From the NCBI GenBank assembly GCA_037042185.1, contig JAXQJY010000028.1, positions 868,001 through 932,000 of the forward strand: a stretch of DNA of 64,000 bases, in the 5' to 3' direction. Position 1 is the first letter of the stretch. Each line of letters begins with the position of its first letter. The DNA is from Sordariomycetes sp. S80-01Y. Its lineage: Eukaryota; Ascomycota; Sordariomycetes. This document shows, piece by piece, positions 33,488 to 44,086 of this stretch. Below the pieces are notes generated by a model that was given only the letters and a program-made list of their open reading frames with translations, was not told the origin of the DNA and searched no databases. A program made the position numbers and the translations under genes.

Positions 33488-34827
33488 CTACGACTTATCC
33501 GGCCGATACGGATCAACAGGTGCCCACTGGACATCCCGCACAACCTTGATATCCTCGCCCTTCAGCGGCGGCTCAGCCTCCGACAGCAGCAGGCCCTGGA
33601 TCGTCTCCAAAGCGGTCATCTGCGGACCCAGGCCAACGTTGCCGTCGTGCCCACCGACATACCATTTCATGCCACAGGCGTGGCCATCCTCACCACCTGT
33701 GCAGGAGGCGGCCGCCGCTTTGGCAGAAGTCTCCAGGAGACGCTCAACCTTGGGACGAAGCGAGGGAACCATGACGGTGGAGTGCCACATGTTGCGGGCG
33801 AGGTATGCCTTGTGCGTCTCCATGTCCGCATTGCACTTATCAACGGGCTCGCACGCACCCTCGTACATGATATCCGTGGAGTTCTCATAAGGACCGAAGA
33901 ACCACTCCGCTCCAGACAGCAAGTTGGTGGCGCGCTCGTGCCAGACCGGGTCGTTGGTATGGTTGGCCATAACAGCGGCGCCGTACAGGTACACGCCAGA
34001 CGTGTACGTGTAGGAGACACGGTTGACGTCGGCGCAGTTGTTGGAGGCGTCAGTACCGTCGTAGACGTGCCAGTTTTCGTGGTCAATGAAGCCAACGTCC
34101 CACGACCAGTCCCAGACCTTTTCGGCCCAGTCGAGATAGCTGTCGTTACCGGTGGCGCGGGCCATACGTGCAGCGACTTGGAAGAAGCCACCGTTCGTGA
34201 TGGAGTTCTTGTAGTTCATGCCGTTGGGGTTGTCCGGGTAGATCTGCCACGTGAGGCCACCACCGCAGTGGGTGGTGTTCCACCTTGACTTGAGCGAGTC
34301 AAAGACGTTGTTTGAGATCTCGAGCCATGAGGGCACACTCTCATCGGGCTGGGGAAAGTTGCGCTCCGCGGCCGAGAGGGCAGCTGAGCCCCAGAAGTAG
34401 AGGTCGTCGTTGCCCTCCTCGCCAGCGTGCTCGGGTGGCACGTAATCGAAGTTGGGGCCGATATTGGGCGGGTTGAGAAGAGCCTGAATAACGACGTCGT
34501 TGTAGGAAGGGTCCTTGGTGACGTGGTAATAGTCGAGGAGGGAGCCCCAAAGGGCACCGGCGACCCACCAGTAGTACGGATCTTGGAGATCGCCTACCTC
34601 GACTGGGTTGTCGGAGGTGTTGCCTTTGTAGTAGCCCAGGGCATCATGTGCAATGGTGGCCGCTACGTTGCGAATGGAGTCTCGATCATTGTCAGCACGT
34701 CGCTCGTGCCGTCTCATCGTTTGAACTTACAGGGACTGGTGACATCCAGATCCTTGGGTTGGACGATGCCATCAGCAACCACCCCGCTGGCGCCGGCAAG
34801 AAGCGGCGCTGCCTTGTCAAGTCTCAT
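33488..34827 (-). CDS. GH76 Dfg5/Dcw1-type wall alpha-1,6-mannanase-like enzyme
   Basis: Family GH76 proteins act at the cell wall, probably moving GPI-linked mannoproteins onto wall glucan. Exons (minus) are 34731-34827 and 33488-34680. The protein is 429 aa up to a TAG at 33488-33490. It has a modest hydrophobic leader (APLLAGASGVVADG), the aromatic start WWVAGALWGSLLDYYH, the catalytic Asp pair in GNDDLYFWGSAALSAAE, then TWQIYPDNPNGMNYKNSI and TNGGFFQVAARMARATGN. The same frame continues beyond the TAG into a Ser/Glu-rich segment and a hydrophobic end typical of GPI signals (33185-33487). Either the TAG truncates the enzyme or it is the end of a 57-nt in-frame intron (GTTGTG to CGTAG). The core assignment is firm; the C-terminus is open. 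Confidence 0.88.
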
Positions 34828-36523
34828 CTTGTCTCGTTTTGGTGTGAGGAAAGTGAGCGATCGCCTTAGCAGTAAGAGAATGAAGTCGTGTCGTCGCTCA
34901 GCGAGCTATAGGTGCAGGAAGCGTGCGTCTTCAACCAGGAAGAAACGAAGGATGCAGTAGGTGTGAAGATCAGAAAGAAAGAATCGCTCAGAGACGACAG
35001 CTGTAGGCAAAGAAGGTCAATAGGCAAAGGAACAATGATTTACAGCTATTGCTGCAATATAGGATGAGACGAAAGGGGTGAACACAGAAGACCAGACGAA
35101 GCAACAGTAGGAAACAAGGACAGTCCTTATGAGAGAAGGAAGGATGGGGCGAGGAAACGTCAATGCGACCAAAGCTCAGACCGAGTTGAAGCCGTACCGT
35201 GCCATCCCTAAGTACTTCCCAGGCACTGGCGGCCACAAAAGGAGAAGGTCGATGCTGAGGGCCACAGACCCCCGCATCGGGGCGCCTGATGGGCGCTGGC
35301 ACCCTGGACCCCAGGATCACCCTCCCACGATGCCGACGACTCCTGCATGCTGATGCGAGTCCAGTCCAGCCCCCTTACCAGAAATGGGCTGCCAGAGAGC
35401 GGCGTGTCCACTAGACCAGCAGTCAACGTCGCACCAGGCCCAGTCGATGGGGAAGATGGACGTCGAGGTTGAGCACTCGGTGCGTTTCGTGTCGCCGCGC
35501 GCCAAACAAACAGGCGGCTCCGTGCCTCTGTCGCACCAAGAATAGGGTCGCTGCAAGGAACGAGGACGTCGTGGTTGGTGCTCAGACCTGAAACTTTGAA
35601 ACGTTGCCGCCGCCGAAACGCCCCTAGGCTGCTTCGGGGCAGGTGGAGACGGCGATCTCTCACTTTCAACCGGAGGCACCTCCAACCGGAAGCCAGGAGC
35701 ATGAGTACTCCGTACTGCTAAGTAGTCATCGCATCGACCGGCAGGGAACTTGATCGGACCTTTTTGAGAATGCTCTTCGTTGCAGAAGCTGCAATCAGGT
35801 TATGGTATGCGCTGTTCGCGCGCATCGAGAGCTATTGGGTGATATGAGGTCATGCTTGTTTTGGTGGCTGTATACCCCTTTATAGCATGCGACCCCAACG
35901 TCTAAGCCACCTCAATCCCTATGCAACGTCCGTGCTCCAATTATGGACACATAATGCCAAACCTGTCCGACCTTGGTCTGCCCAAAGGTCCTGGGCCTCT
36001 CGTGGTATTTTTGTCGTTGAGCCAAATTGGCATGTGCGCAGCCACCACCACCACCCTGAGCAGAAGTCTCGGGTAGCTAGCTGTCTTCTCGCAACACCTG
36101 CGAACCCCGATCTGGGAATACACCAGGCAGCCAAAACGATCTGACTCGTACAGCAGAGGCTCTCCCCTCGCCATAAACGTGCTTTTTACAGTGGGCGTCA
36201 CGTGTGACTGATTTGCAGAGGGTAAATCATCTTCCATTGCATCGGTCAGACGGCTACGTCCAAGTCTGATAACTGTATTGCTAGCCTTCGAGCTAGGGTG
36301 ATTGACCGTACCCAGACACATTTCTCCTTGCCATGACAAAATCCAAACTCCGCGTGGCGATCCGCTCCGCTGGAAAAGGGGTATAACTCCAATGTCGCGG
36401 GTGATGACCCGTTCCTCTACCGCAATACCCAAAATGCTGAAAATGCAACATGCAAGGTTCGGCCGTGACTCATTTCGTTGTCCAGAAGGACAGCTCGGTG
36501 CTACTCCCCTCGTCGTACCCGCC
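34828..36523. other. Intergenic
   Basis: About 1.7 kb, upstream of the GH76 gene and downstream of the next minus-strand gene. I see no supportable gene. ACTCCGTACT near 35706 resembles the palindrome at 408. Confidence 0.45.
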
Positions 36524-37393
36524 TCACGCCAAGATGGCATAAAGGAGGCCACCTACCACAGCACTGCAAGCCCAGCCCCTCGGGCTCGCCAACGTGGCAG
36601 CTCCAGGCTCGTCCGTCTCCTCGGGCATGTAGTACAGATCCCCGGACGACTCAAACAGAGCCGACTGCGTCGTGATGGTAACACCCAAAGGCTCCGATGT
36701 CCGCGAGGGTTTGTCCGCCAATGTCAACTGCCCCCATTCAACCTCGGACCCGCTCAACGTCGACGTCCATCTGACTTCTGTCGGTCCAGTGTGCAGTCCG
36801 TTCGAGTAGCCCGACTTGTAGCTCGAGTATCCCGAGCACGTCGCCGCCGTGGTCCCGTCGAGGTCGCATGCGACGTTGGCAGTGCTGTTGTCTGTGTTAG
36901 CCCTCACGGTCGAACTCGTCGCAACTTTTGCCAGCCGCCATCAAACTTACTAGGTCGAAGTCACTGTTCCGTGGAACTTGACCGTGCTCGGCCCCCCCGT
37001 AATGATAAAGGGGAATTCGAGTGCTATGTCACATGCGGGCGGGGTCTCTGTCGGGCAGAAGATCGTGTACGTTGTTTCGCTGGCTGTTGCATTCTGCGAT
37101 ATCACTCATGTCAGCTGGAAGTCTCGGGAAAATGTCGATCACTGAGGTGTGATGAAAAGGGAAGGACGGAAGTGACGGACCTTGGATATGACGCTGCCCC
37201 TCAGCGCATCCCAGTAATCATGGTTGTAGTGGGGGAGATATATCGGGGCTGTTGTCTTTGTAGGCTTCGCAGAGTCGGTGTCGATGTCGGTCGTCGTCTT
37301 TGCTGAGACGAGTGCGCACAAGGCGAGGATGAGGACGAGGATGAAGTGTGGTTGGCGTGGTCGAGGCGACCTCGAGATCCGGGGGGCGGGCAT
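36524..37393 (-). CDS. Small secreted, probably GPI-anchored surface protein
   Basis: 238 aa. Exons (minus) are 37181-37393, 36951-37093 and 36524-36884. The first donor is the unusual GTCCGT; the acceptors are ATCGCAG and CAACAG. The N-terminus has a signal peptide after a basic stretch (HFILVLILALCALVSAKT). The middle has paired cysteines (IFCPTETPPACDI, then VACDLDGTTAATCSGY), suggesting two disulfides in a beta-rich domain. The C-terminus ends in a hydrophobic segment (GWACSAVVGGLLYAILA) consistent with a GPI signal. The family is one of many unnamed ascomycete wall proteins, and I assign no function. It lies 1.7 kb downstream of the GH76 gene in the same direction. Confidence 0.78.
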
Positions 37394-38418
37394 TGTTGGC
37401 CGTGTCGATCCTTTCGCGGGAGCAGGCCAATCGCAGCGGGCAACGGCAAAGATGTCGCAGAATCGCAACGACGTCCAAGACAACTGCGATGCTCGGATAT
37501 CGATATCTTAAATCTTTATCGTGGTGACGTGGCTAGGGGTGCGACTGCTCTCTCGTGCACTCGTCGCCCCGTGCGATGAGGGCGAAGCAGGGCTCGTGGT
37601 GGTCGCAGTCGTCCAAACGTCGTGTCGCTCAAGGGTCGTGGCTGCGATGCTCTGACAAGTCCCCAATGATGCCTGGCAAGCTCATCATGATGAACAAGGA
37701 GGGGAGGAAAGTCGGGGCAGCGATGAGGCGGAAGAAGACGTCTGGACATTCCTCCATCGGACGAAAGCCAAGTGCGCTGCCAAGAGCCAAGAGCCAGATG
37801 CCAAGCAGCCGCGCTTTCCTTGTCATTGCGCGCCAAGCAAATTTCTCCTCCCTGACCGGCTTTGCGCGCGCGCACTAATATTTGACAGCTGACCCCTCCA
37901 GAGATGAGCACTGCTTTTCTTCACTTCTTTTGACAGAAGCCCGAGCCACTGGCAGACGCGCGCACACGAGGCACGAGACCAGCTGCAGATCCGACGAGCC
38001 GGTCCGGAGCTCATACAGGCCTTCTGCCGTTGCTGGTTGCGCCGCCGGATGCGACCTTCCGACGGCGCCAAGTCCGCCGGCCCAGCAGCGAAGCCTGGGG
38101 TCGAGGGCTTCGTATGCAGTACGAAGAATGACAGCTGCCGAATTTACCAGAACCTTGCCTTGTTGGTGAGTTGCCAAGCTCGTCGGGTTCGCAGGCCTCG
38201 TCATCACCTGGCCGGAAAAGGGTAATTAGCCTAACTTTCCCATACCATGTGAGCCTAGTGCTTCAACGAGCGGTCTGCTATCATGGCACCATGCAGAGTG
38301 AAACGAAGTACGAGGAGCAGACGCTCATCTATTATGAGTCTATGGTCACCGTAATCAACAGGGGTATGAGAGGCCTATTCGAGTTGGCATCCAGTTCACT
38401 CTTGGTCGCCCCTCTCCT
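37394..38418. other. Intergenic
   Basis: The promoter of the GPI-type surface protein and the 3' flank of the GST gene. No coding sequence that I can support. Confidence 0.45.
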
Positions 38419-39162
38419 CTACTGAAGCCACTGGCAAGCCAGCTCTTTGATCATCTCAGGATAAAACCCTTCCTCCAACCTCGCATCATCCGTCTCCTTG
38501 AATGCTTCGTAAAAGCTTCCCAGCCTCGCCAATTTCGGCTCCTCAAGCAGGTCAACACCGTACAGTTCCTTGGCAAAGGACAGCGTAGAGTATAGCACGC
38601 AATGCGCAATCGTCACTCTCCCGTCTGCCTCAAAGCACCCCGCGAACTCATACCCAAAGTTTTCCTCGAGATTCTTCAAATTCTTCCTGCAGTACTCCAG
38701 AATAAGCCTAGCGGCTGTTGCGTTCGTTTCCTCCATCGGTACGAAGAGCTTCGAGCCTTTGTGACATGCCAGTCCGAATTGAGAAGTAGCCTCGTCCGCA
38801 AGGCTCAACATCTCCCGCGTCCGTGCCCTCTCCTCGTGGGTTTGTTCACGCATGGAAACCTTTTTGGCTTGTCGAGCTAGTGTACCTTGCCACTCTTGCG
38901 TCGGATCCGGGGCTGAGCATGCATCCTCCAAGTACTCGAGTATGGCGATCGATTGCTTGATGAATGTCCCGTCTGGAAGTCGTAGGATAGGGACGCTGCC
39001 CGCGGGTTTACCAGGGGCAGTAAGCTGACCATCTTGGGAGACCGCTACAGGTGTAATCTTTATGATGGGTGAGGAGAGTAGGTTCCTTTGGGCGAGGTAA
39101 AGAAGGATGCGGCGGGGGTACAAACCCCATGGCAGAACGAAGAGCTCTAGCTGATGAGACAT
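38419..39162 (-). CDS. Glutathione S-transferase-like protein
   Basis: A single-exon frame of 247 aa. Residues 1-85 have a thioredoxin-fold GST N-domain: LELFVLPWGLYPRRILLYLA, then GKPAGSVPILRLPDGTFI with the cis-Pro (VPILRL) and QSIAILEYLED, the glutathione-contacting Ser/Glu region being shifted to SIA. The rest is the helical C-domain, with FEADGRVTIAHCVLYSTLSF matching the family's conserved N-capping box area. Such fungal GSTs conjugate glutathione to electrophiles or act on metabolites. It sits 270 nt downstream of the P450 gene on the same strand, so the two may work in detoxification or in modifying a metabolite. The substrate is unknown. Confidence 0.85.
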   Translation of the reverse strand: MSHQLELFVLPWGLYPRRILLYLAQRNLLSSPIIKITPVAVSQDGQLTAPGKPAGSVPILRLPDGTFIKQSIAILEYLEDACSAPDPTQEWQGTLARQAKKVSMREQTHEERARTREMLSLADEATSQFGLACHKGSKLFVPMEETNATAARLILEYCRKNLKNLEENFGYEFAGCFEADGRVTIAHCVLYSTLSFAKELYGVDLLEEPKLARLGSFYEAFKETDDARLEEGFYPEMIKELACQWLQ

Positions 39163-39431
39163 GGCTGTCTTTGTGGATTGGAAAGTCTTTTGGCACGGTC
39201 TGCTAGATTATCTCCAGGAGACCATATCTCTATTATACTCTGGCATTTCTAAGCCGGAAACTTTCTCGCAGGTTTCCTGGTTGCGTCAACGAAGCGCACC
39301 ATAGCGAGAAGACACCGGTATGTCTCCGAATGGCCTGTGAGCCACAGAATCCCATCACACAAGCCAGACGATCGCATAAAGCGGGAATCCATGACAAACC
39401 AGAGGACTATTGTCCGAGCTGTACGCCTTTT

Positions 39432-41128
39432 TCAATCAACCATGACTTTGACGCCACGACTTCCTTCCCTCGGCATGGGAATGAACATGTCGTGATCATA
39501 GGCGATGTCTTCAGTGCAAGTAGACTCATGCAGCCTCATGTGCGGTAGAACCCTCAGAACCAAAGCCGTCAAAGCGAGGTGCAGTTCACAGAGGGCAAGG
39601 CTAGGAGTATTAGATAAGCCTAATGTTTCAACGAGGGCATCGGAGACCGGGTTCACTCACTTCTGACCAATGCACGCGCGACTCCCCTTCGAAAATGCCA
39701 TCATGCCCTTCTCGCACTCCTTTCTGACCTGGTTGTTCGCATCTAGCCACCGCTCCGGGATGAATGCATGCGAATCAGGATATATGCTTTCATCGTGGTG
39801 GGCGATGGCAGCTGACATGCCAACACCGTAACCTCGCGGCAGGACTACCTCGACAGGTTTCTTGTTGTGTTCGCCGCGGTAGATCAAGTCCTCCTGAGTA
39901 GGGATACGGGCAGACCGGCTAGACACGCCGTAGGAGAGACGGAGTCCCTCGCGAATGACAGCTCCTAGGAACGGCAGTTTCTCGAGCACAGTCCAGGAAG
40001 GCAAGTGGCGTGGGTCGTCGATTGCCGTGGATAACTCAGTTTGCAGCTTCTCAAAGACTTTGGGTTGCGAAAGTAAGTGAAAGGTGATGACTGCCAGTGT
40101 CCAGCTTGTCGTCTCGGTCCCCGCCCCAACGATAGCTATCGCCTCATCAGCCAGCCTTTCGGGCTTCTTCTCGCTCTCGACAAGATCCGACTGCAACAAG
40201 TCTGCGAAGATGGTCGGCTTCTCATGCACTACCCCGGCGTCTAAGTCCTTCTTCACCTTGTGGACCTTGCTCGGGATTTCAATCTGCAGCGTTCTAATCA
40301 TCAGGGCGACATCGGGCGGCAGGTAAGCCACGAAATGTTTGCCCCATTTCGCAGTGGCAACCAAGAACGGGAAGAAACGCATCACAAAGACGGGTTTCAG
40401 TACAGCATAGGTCGCCTCTCGAAAGTTGGGCGTCCATGTATCCCGAGCAAGCAACCCAAGCGGCTCGCCAAAGCTGTAACCGAAGATGGCATCCGAGGTA
40501 AAGCAGCTGTAGGCGTGCGCAACGTCGAATGGCTCTTTTTTTCCACCCTGCGCGAGAAGTTTGTCGCAAAGAGTCTGCACCAGATCGTGAAGATCGCCTT
40601 CCAGACGGGAGATCATTCCGCGTGAGAAGAAGCGCGAGACGGGACCGCGGCGTGAGCGATGCAGGTCGTGATCTTCTGTCCCGAAGCCGTTTCCTGTGCC
40701 CACGGCTTGACCATTGATCTGGTGAATAGGTTTGTTTCGTTTGCGACCCCCCACGGCGTAGATCTCGTCGGCGAAGGACATATCGGCGCAGTGGGTTTCG
40801 TTTGGGTTGATGCGGACAATCGGACCTTGTGATGGCTCATCAGCCTACGCTATATTCACATTGGTATCGAGACATGGCTACCGTATTCGTCATGCATCTT
40901 CTTTATGGCATGCGTGAATCTGCCGCCGAGGACAACATCGTGCCAGAACTCTGGCCAGTACGTAGCCCTGGCGAGGAGTGGGCCAGGCACCCTGCTCAGA
41001 GGGTGGAGAGGAGAGACGTTGTAGAGAGCCTGCACAATCTTGATAAACACCCAGCTGGCACTCGCAAACAGCAGGACATCTCGGGCGTTGAGGTGTGTTG
41101 CCACGACCTCGTAGATTGACTGGGCCAT
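39432..41128 (-). CDS. Cytochrome P450 monooxygenase
   Basis: A heme-thiolate oxygenase of 526 aa, probably anchored in the ER by an N-terminal helix (DVLLFASASWVFIKIVQALY). Exons (minus) are 40882-41128, 39661-40825 and 39600 down to 39432. Splicing gives YGPIVRINPNETH at the first junction and completes the heme loop FSKGSRACIGQNLA at the second, so both introns are well supported. Other landmarks are the I-helix oxygen-binding motif VGAGTETTSW, the K-helix ExxR in VIREGLRLSYG and the PERW segment (FIPERWL). I cannot place it in a numbered CYP family. No PKS, NRPS or terpene synthase lies in the window, and the GST gene follows in tandem. Confidence 0.93.
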
Positions 41129-41951
41129 CTGTCAAGCTGTCGATAGGCGTCGCGACAGTTGAAGTTGGACTTTCAAGCAGGATGCCGGCCTTCCCCTCTT
41201 ATTAAATTCTTGCGAGAACATAGCCAAGGAATCCAGGGTTTCGTCTGTCGCCTTGTTCGGTGCTGCCCTCCGTGGATGCGTCTGCCGTCTGCCGGCAAAT
41301 GCACCTCTTGACCCTTCAGGTAACTGCATCGTCGCAGACGCTGTCAATGCCGTCGTTCTTGTTTGTACATGATTGATTGAAGATGTGGCCCTCGTATCGC
41401 CTTGGACACGTGGAGACCTGTAAGGCTGCCGGGCGTTTCATCATTTGAGGTCTCCTTCGACGCAAACTCTGTTGCAAAGACGCCCGTGCGTTGGAGTACT
41501 GGAACAGTACAGGTACTTAGGGCGATCAGCCTCCAGGTCGTCTAGCCCCTGTCTGCGGCTCGTACCGAAATAGCTCGTCGACGACTAGGCGCTCTGGACG
41601 CCACTTGTACTCCCGCACAGCAAAACGTTTAGAATCACAAATACCATGTCACATGTCAAGTGCATCTGGATCGGCGCTTGCTTATGCGTAGCCTAAGCGA
41701 GATGAGCTTGGGGGCGTTGACACGGCCTTCGCCATTTGCCAAGGCGGGATCCCGGGCGAAGGAAGAGGCGCGACAGTAACCTTGGAAAACGCGACCCCTT
41801 GAATCGAGACCGAACTTCTTCGAGTACGCTCGCTTGCTTTCCGTCTTCTCTAGCTCACCGTCAGACTTTCTTCCTCTCCAAGTCGCTCGTTTGATCAACC
41901 GACCCAACTTCAGTCTCTCTTTTACTGCCGACTTGCACCTGCATCACCATC
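41129..41951. other. Divergent promoter region
   Basis: Shared upstream region of the P450 (minus) and the GPI-type protein (plus). No gene seen. Confidence 0.45.
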
Positions 41952-42690
41952 ATGCCTAGCATCAACCGTTCCTTCGGCCTCTTGGCCCTCAGTGCCGCGG
42001 CGCTCGCTCAGACGACTGTTGTGGATGTTATCATTCCGGGCTGGGACTCCGACAGCTTCTACGCTTCGGTCAAGGGCGTCGAGAAGAGCGTCACAACCTA
42101 TGTTTTTGAGTGCAGGGACGACACTGATCCGCTCGAGTGTGGTCTGCCCTACGGCGGTACCATCATTCAGGGCGAGAGTACCTGGTCGCAGTCCACTTCT
42201 TTCTCTGCCGAGTCCGAGTCTCAAGAGGTGTAAGGCTTTTAAGAAGTATTCTGAGTGAAGCAGGGGCTGACCCATAACTTCCAGCATTGCTACGTACGCC
42301 TGTGACGTCGATCGGCCCAACGACTCTATGGTCTGTGAACTCAGCCAGCTGGCGACCTACGACGGCACGACCGAGTCCCAAAGCACGACCGAGACCGTCT
42401 CTGGAATCAAAACCCTGTACCAGGCCGTCACCGTCACCGCCGGCGCCGACAAGCTAGACCCCTCGCCTGGCGCCTCCACGGCTGCGCCCGAGACAACAGC
42501 CACCGAAACCGAGACCGATACCACCGTCACGACGGCCACAGCCACGGGCACCGAGTCTGGGTCTACCGCTGAGCCTACGGATGATGGCGCCGAGGAGACC
42601 GAGTCTGACAATGCTGGTCCTCGAGCCACTCAAAATGCTATCGCTGTAGGCGTGGTTGGCATCATCGGCGCCGCGGCAGCTGTCCTGTAA
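41952..42690 (+). CDS. Secreted Ser/Thr-rich GPI-anchored-type protein
   Basis: 227 aa. Exons are 41952-42229 and 42285-42690. The donor is GTAAGG after GAGGT; the acceptor is TTCCAG. The signal peptide is SFGLLALSAAALAQT. A small domain with four Cys follows (FECRDDTDPLECGLPYGG, then TYACDVDRPNDSMVCEL). Next comes a long Thr/Glu/Ser repeat-like stalk likely to be O-mannosylated (for example PETTATETETDTTVTTATAT). The end is GVVGIIGAAAAVL, with a probable omega site near SDNAG. This layout is common among ascomycete wall proteins of unknown function. The start is the first ATG of the frame and gives a clean signal peptide. Confidence 0.88.
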
Positions 42691-42984
42691 TCTTTCTGAA
42701 CGCGGCATACTTGTGCGACGCAATACTTTCAATACGTTGGATATCGAGACCATGACAAAAAGCTTTCCGGCCTGGCGTTACGATTGGATAATGTAATAAT
42801 TGGTACCTGCATGATCTGCTTTGGCGATTCTATTTCGTACCTTGATGATGCGGTGTACTTCTGAGGGTCCATCGGATCTGATAATCTAGGACGTGAGCAA
42901 GTCCCCGTGACCATACGCCATGCCATGCCGACGTAAATACCAGCCATGCATTGCTACACGCGAGCGTTCCCTTGTATTTCGAAC

Positions 42985-43641
42985 CTAGTAACGTATCCGC
43001 TCTTCGCGTCCGTCCAGCCAGCTGGTACAGTTTATGCACCGCACAGACTACGCGTGGTCAGTCCATCACGGAGACAGTGTGTCAAAATATTTTACCTTCT
43101 CGTTGATACGCTGCTTGCAATACTTGCACTTCTTAGTGTGCTTGATGATGGGGTCCGTAGACATGAGCGTGTACAAATGGGCGAGTGCGTACAGCGCCAA
43201 CCCAATCATAACAAATGAGACGACCTGGTAGATGAAACTGCCATACGCCATGACGACCGCGCCATCCTCCTGCGCCTGCTTCAGGGTGTTGTACCCTGTC
43301 GTCTCGTTGTAGTTGTTGCCCGTCCTCAACACCGCGAACTTCTCCTCGATGTTCCTCTTGAGCGGCAGGATGACGGAGATGGGCGGCATGAGTATGTCCC
43401 CCACGAAGCTCTTGACGAGGTCGGTGAAGACGGAGGCCAGGATCAACCCGAATGCTATCTGGAGGATGTTCCCCTGGAAGGCAAAGTCGACGAAGCCATC
43501 CCAGATGCGGCGCACCTTACGCTGGCCACGGCCGAGGAGGGAATCGGACTCGCTGGCCGTGGAGGACTCGGAGTTGAAGAAAGGGGCTTGGCGGTTGGAG
43601 GGTAAGGGTGCGGGCGACGACATTGTGTTAGGTTGATCCAT
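42985..43641 (-). CDS. mscL: MscL mechanosensitive channel with zinc-ribbon-like tail
   Basis: A tension-gated large-conductance channel subunit of 202 aa. Exons (minus) are 43096-43641 and 42985-43047. The 48-nt intron has donor GTAAAA, branch CTGAC and acceptor CGTAG; without splicing the frame ends early at DTLSP. MscL hallmarks are GFVDFAFQGNILQIAFGLIL in the first pore helix, DLVKSFVGDILMPPIS after it, a periplasmic-type loop and a second helix (YQVVSFVMIGLALYALAHLY). The C-terminus has CKYC (172-175) and CINC (186-189), CxxC-x10-CxxC, followed by TSWLDGREERIRY; this fits a small zinc ribbon also seen in some bacterial MscL. The N-terminal 44 residues are a disordered eukaryotic-type extension. 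The membrane in which it works is not evident. Confidence 0.92.
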
Positions 43642-44086
43642 CTAGATGCCTTTAGGCGTGGACTGCGAGTTAGTGTAAGGATGGCGCTGGCTGGGGCGAT
43701 GCCAGGCTTGAATCGGGAGGGAAAAGATGATGAGTAGGCCACCGAGCTTGGTTGCTCGCAATAATGTGTTCAAGGTCAGCCGTGGCCGTGAGGAGGGGCG
43801 CCCGAGCGTAGTGGCGGTCACGCTTCTCACTCTTGCATGAAGCGAGGCTGGTTATCACGACCCAGCCCAGCGCAATGACGTATGCGGGGTGATCATCTGT
43901 TTGCCATCTACTTTAACTTGCACATCTGAGTGCTCGCATTGCTCAACAAGTCAATGCAATTGATAAGGCAAAGTACCATAATTAACAAGCCGAAGTGCTG
44001 AATCTACTGTAGCCGGTATTCTTACTGCCTAGTATAGTATGTAGAGTACCCCACTTCTGCTGCTCTCTGTCATGATCCAGGCCTCC
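43642..44086. other. Intergenic
   Basis: The promoter of the MscL gene and the 3' flank of the sugar permease. AT-rich near 43960-44040. No gene seen. Confidence 0.45.

Noticed and set aside
36302-37306. 334-codon plus-strand frame
   Set aside because: It overlaps the three-exon GPI-type gene on the other strand; its Arg/Cys-rich composition matches no family.
43066-43095. MscL ending at DTLSP without splicing
   Set aside because: Splicing the 48-nt intron restores the Cys pair and TSWLDGREE tail in exact frame, so the short form is probably an annotation artefact.
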